Source of the DNA: Marisalimonas marina
Lineage (GTDB): Bacteria; Pseudomonadota; Alphaproteobacteria; Puniceispirillales; Marisalimonadaceae
Reading direction: 5' to 3'
Assembly (NCBI GenBank): GCA_038131365.1
Contig: JAYPPH010000003.1
Span: forward strand, 248,001-312,000
Length of the DNA: 64,000 bases
A program made the translations under genes and the position numbers. This document shows, piece after piece, positions 61,818-64,000 of this stretch. Under the pieces are notes generated by a model. That model saw nothing but the letters and a program-made list of their open reading frames with translations, was not told the DNA's origin and made no database searches. The stretch's first letter is position 1; each line of letters starts with the position of its first letter.

Positions 61818-63185
61818 TTGGAAGTTGTAACTAGATTTGCGCCCTCACCTACTGGATATTTACACATTGGCGGGGCTAGAACAGCTATTTTTAATTATCT
61901 TTATGCAATGAAGCATAATGGGAAATATCTAGTTCGAATAGAAGATACTGATAAAAAACGATCTACTAAGGAGGCTGTTCAAGCTATCCATGATGGTCTT
62001 AATTGGCTAAAAATCAATTCTAAAGAAGAAATTGTATACCAATCTTCACGATTAAATTCACATATTAAAGTAGCTTACGAACTTTTAGAAAAAGGTTATG
62101 CTTATAAATGTTATCTAAGCACTGATGAATTACAAGAATTAAGAAATAAAAGCAGGGAAAAAGGTATACCAATAAAATCTCCCTGGAGAAACAAATCAAC
62201 TAATGATTTAAATGAAAATTATGTGATAAGACTTAAAATGCCCACTGAGGGGTCAACAATAATTAATGATTTAGTACAAGGAGAAGTTTCTGTTAAAAAT
62301 GAAATATTAGATGATATGGTAATACTGAGATCTGATAATACACCTACATATATGTTGTCTTCTGTTGTAGATGATTATGAAATGGGAGTAACTCATATAA
62401 TTAGAGGTGATGATCATTTAAATAACGCATTCAGACAAATTCAAATTATTAAATATATGAGCTGGAAAGAGCCATTTTATGCACATATTCCTTTAATTCA
62501 TGGAACAGATGGATCAAAATTATCCAAAAGACATGGGGCAACTAATGTATTTGAATACAATATTATGGGTTACCTTAGTCATGCAATGTTTTCTTATTTA
62601 CTTCAACTTGGTTGGTCATCAAACAATGAAGACGATTATCAAATATCTAGGGCAGTTAAACTATTTGATATTAAAAAAATTAATAAATCACCATCGAAGT
62701 TTGATATAAAAAAACTAAATAATATTAATAGTAAATTCCTTAAAGAACTTGAAATAAGTGAAGTATTTGATTTGGTTTCTAAATCTTTTAACCTTAATCT
62801 AAATCAACTAGAAAAAAATAGACTTTTAGGATTATTACCTGAGTTATTAAAAAGAGTTAATTTATATACAGAAATCCGTGATGATATAGAGTGGATTACA
62901 AATAAAGATTTTATTTGTAAAGAAGAGTTACATAAAGAAACTTTGGAAACTAACAGTATAATGTTCAAAGAAATAAGTTTGTTACTAAAAAATTGCACTT
63001 GGTCAAAAGATAAGATTGATATTACTTTAAAAGAATATATTGTTGATAAAAATCTTAAATTTAAAGATATTGGTTATCCTCTTAGAATCGCTTTAACAGG
63101 CAAGCCGAATGCTCCAGATTTAGTATCTGTTATTTACGAACTTGGTTGTGAAATTGTTATAAATCGATTAAATTATCAATATTGA
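61818..63185 (+). CDS. gltX: Glutamyl-tRNA synthetase
   Basis: 455 aa class I synthetase. The start is TTG at 61818, giving MEVVTRFAPSPTGYLHIGGARTA, exactly where the family begins (HIGH-like motif YLHIGG), with AAGAG upstream. Other markers: LVRIEDTDKKRS, MLSSVVDDYEMGVTHIIRGDDHLNN, HGTDGSKLSKRHGA (KMSKS-like). The C-terminal anticodon-binding domain is complete. Charges tRNA-Glu (and possibly tRNA-Gln). Confidence 0.96.
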   Translation: MEVVTRFAPSPTGYLHIGGARTAIFNYLYAMKHNGKYLVRIEDTDKKRSTKEAVQAIHDGLNWLKINSKEEIVYQSSRLNSHIKVAYELLEKGYAYKCYLSTDELQELRNKSREKGIPIKSPWRNKSTNDLNENYVIRLKMPTEGSTIINDLVQGEVSVKNEILDDMVILRSDNTPTYMLSSVVDDYEMGVTHIIRGDDHLNNAFRQIQIIKYMSWKEPFYAHIPLIHGTDGSKLSKRHGATNVFEYNIMGYLSHAMFSYLLQLGWSSNNEDDYQISRAVKLFDIKKINKSPSKFDIKKLNNINSKFLKELEISEVFDLVSKSFNLNLNQLEKNRLLGLLPELLKRVNLYTEIRDDIEWITNKDFICKEELHKETLETNSIMFKEISLLLKNCTWSKDKIDITLKEYIVDKNLKFKDIGYPLRIALTGKPNAPDLVSVIYELGCEIVINRLNYQY

Positions 63186-63222
63186 TTAAGTTTATAAATC
63201 TTCAAATTTTATAGGTAAAAAC

Positions 63223-64000
63223 ATGTCTGAAAATAAAATTGTATTTAATGGTAAAGAACTAGAATTAAACAAATTAGATGGGACCATAGGACCATCAGTT
63301 TTAGACATTAGGTCCCTATACGGGGATTTAGGCGTTTTCACATATGATCCAGGCTATGGTTCAACTGGATCATGTGAATCAGGTATAACATATATTGATG
63401 GTGAAAAAGGTATATTGTTACATAGAGGATATCCAATAGATCAACTTGCAGATAAGAGTAGCTTTCTAGAAGTTGCTTACCTTTTACTAAATGGTGAGCT
63501 TCCAAAAAAACCAGAAAAAGAAGAATTTGAAAATGCTATCACCCTTCATACTATGGTGCACGAACAATTAATAAATTTTTATAGAGGTTTTAGACGTGAT
63601 GCTCATCCAATGGCTATCATGGTTGGTGTTGTAGGTGCTCTATCAGCGTTTTATCCAGACTCAACAAATATTAATGATCCATATGAAAGATTGGTGTCTT
63701 CAAGAAGACTTATAGCTAAGATTCCAACAATCGCTGCGATGGCATATAAATATTCGCTAGGACAGCCATTTAATTATCCTCAGAATGACTTAAATTACGC
63801 AGAAAACTTTTTGCACATGTTGTTTTCTGTTCCTGCAGAAAAATACAAAATTGACCCAATAATTGCAAAAGCAATGGATAAAATTTTAATACTTCATGCT
63901 GATCATGAACAAAATGCCTCAACGTCTACAGTCAGAATTTCAGGGTCGTCAGGTGCCAACCCATTTGCGTGTATTGCAGCAGGAATTGCATCATTATGGG
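63223..64000 (+). CDS. gltA: Citrate synthase (5' part, runs off the window)
   Basis: First 259 codons, open to the end of the window. Starts MSENKIVFNGKELELN, then TYDPGYGSTGSCESGITYIDGEKGILLHRGYPIDQLAD, RGFRRDAHPMAIMVGVVGALSAFYPD, and ILHADHEQNASTSTVRISGSSGANPFACIAAGIASLW with a conserved catalytic His. Large, Gram-negative type-II citrate synthase. Follows gltX by 37 bp, the standard gltX-gltA order. Condenses oxaloacetate with acetyl-CoA from PDH. Confidence 0.97.
   Translation, partial: MSENKIVFNGKELELNKLDGTIGPSVLDIRSLYGDLGVFTYDPGYGSTGSCESGITYIDGEKGILLHRGYPIDQLADKSSFLEVAYLLLNGELPKKPEKEEFENAITLHTMVHEQLINFYRGFRRDAHPMAIMVGVVGALSAFYPDSTNINDPYERLVSSRRLIAKIPTIAAMAYKYSLGQPFNYPQNDLNYAENFLHMLFSVPAEKYKIDPIIAKAMDKILILHADHEQNASTSTVRISGSSGANPFACIAAGIASLW

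Noticed and set aside
1..64000. CRISPR arrays, transposons, prophage, toxin-antitoxin or defence islands
   Set aside because: No regularly spaced repeats, transposase, integrase or phage structural genes are visible; the window is conserved core genome apart from a few transport and catabolic genes.

Overview
The window is a gene-dense, AT-rich (roughly 30% G+C by eye) stretch of an alphaproteobacterial chromosome. Intergenic spaces are tiny and gene starts often overlap the preceding gene. No insertion sequence, prophage, CRISPR array or restriction system is visible. Gene order is typically alphaproteobacterial (tpiA-secG-pyrG-kdsA-eno-ftsB-pdhABC-lpd-lipA-ratA; plsX-fabH-ihfA-merR; glyA-nrdR-ribDEBH-nusB-thiL; birA-coaX-rnj; trpDC-moaC-moeA-lexA-gltX-gltA). 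Together with the low G+C and several missing synteny partners, this suggests a streamlined marine lineage of the SAR11/AEGEAN-169/low-GC SAR116 type. The exact lineage cannot be decided from the sequence alone.

Layout. 1-3239 (minus): nitrogen two-component genes ntrB, ntrC and the start of ntrY. 3348-5558 (plus): ispDF, pgpA, pncC/cinA. 5555-17259 (minus): one long 12-gene run linking lower glycolysis, CTP and Kdo synthesis, the complete pyruvate dehydrogenase complex and lipoate synthesis. 17354-19211 (plus): a PpiD-type foldase with a broken frame. 19221-22553 (minus): fatty-acid/phospholipid initiation (plsX, fabH), ihfA, a MerR regulator and a cytochrome bc1 assembly chaperone, with bamE divergent. 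23054-29940 (minus): riboflavin synthesis with nusB, thiL, nrdR, glyA and rpiB. 30031-33489 (minus): DUF1467, RNase J, coaX, birA. 33545-40848: a full Na+-translocating NADH:quinone reductase (nqrA-F) with its maturation genes apbE and nqrM. 42081-45670 (plus): a three-subunit xanthine-dehydrogenase-family molybdenum hydroxylase. 45876-49040 (plus): gnd, gntK and a PIF1-like helicase. 49020-51761 (minus): a DMT exporter and an acyl-CoA synthetase. 51880-52848 (plus): an alpha/beta hydrolase. 52865-57218 (minus): tRNA-Glu, recJ, hom, rpsI, rplM. 57469-64000 (plus): trpD, trpC, moaC, moeA, lexA with a consensus SOS box, gltX and the start of gltA.

How it fits together. The cell feeds pyruvate through PDH into citrate synthase. 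It can respire NADH through a sodium-pumping NQR, which sits beside birA-coaX-rnj where proton-pumping complex I (nuo) usually lies in this class. It also appears to make flavin (rib genes, ApbE) and molybdenum cofactor (moaC, moeA) for the flavin and molybdenum enzymes encoded nearby.

Main anomalies. (1) Four genes (ppiD, ribD, nqrA and the coxS-like subunit) each carry exactly one surplus base that breaks an otherwise full-length protein. All four breaks can be placed in a run of 3-4 A on the coding strand, which looks like sequencing/assembly error unless confirmed by reads. (2) fabH appears to start at ATT, and an exported alpha/beta hydrolase may start at ATA. (3) NtrC has lost its GAFTGA loop and Walker B acids, so it is unlikely to work with sigma-54. 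(4) The RibB protein has a degenerate GTP cyclohydrolase II half. I found no convincing wholly new multi-gene system.
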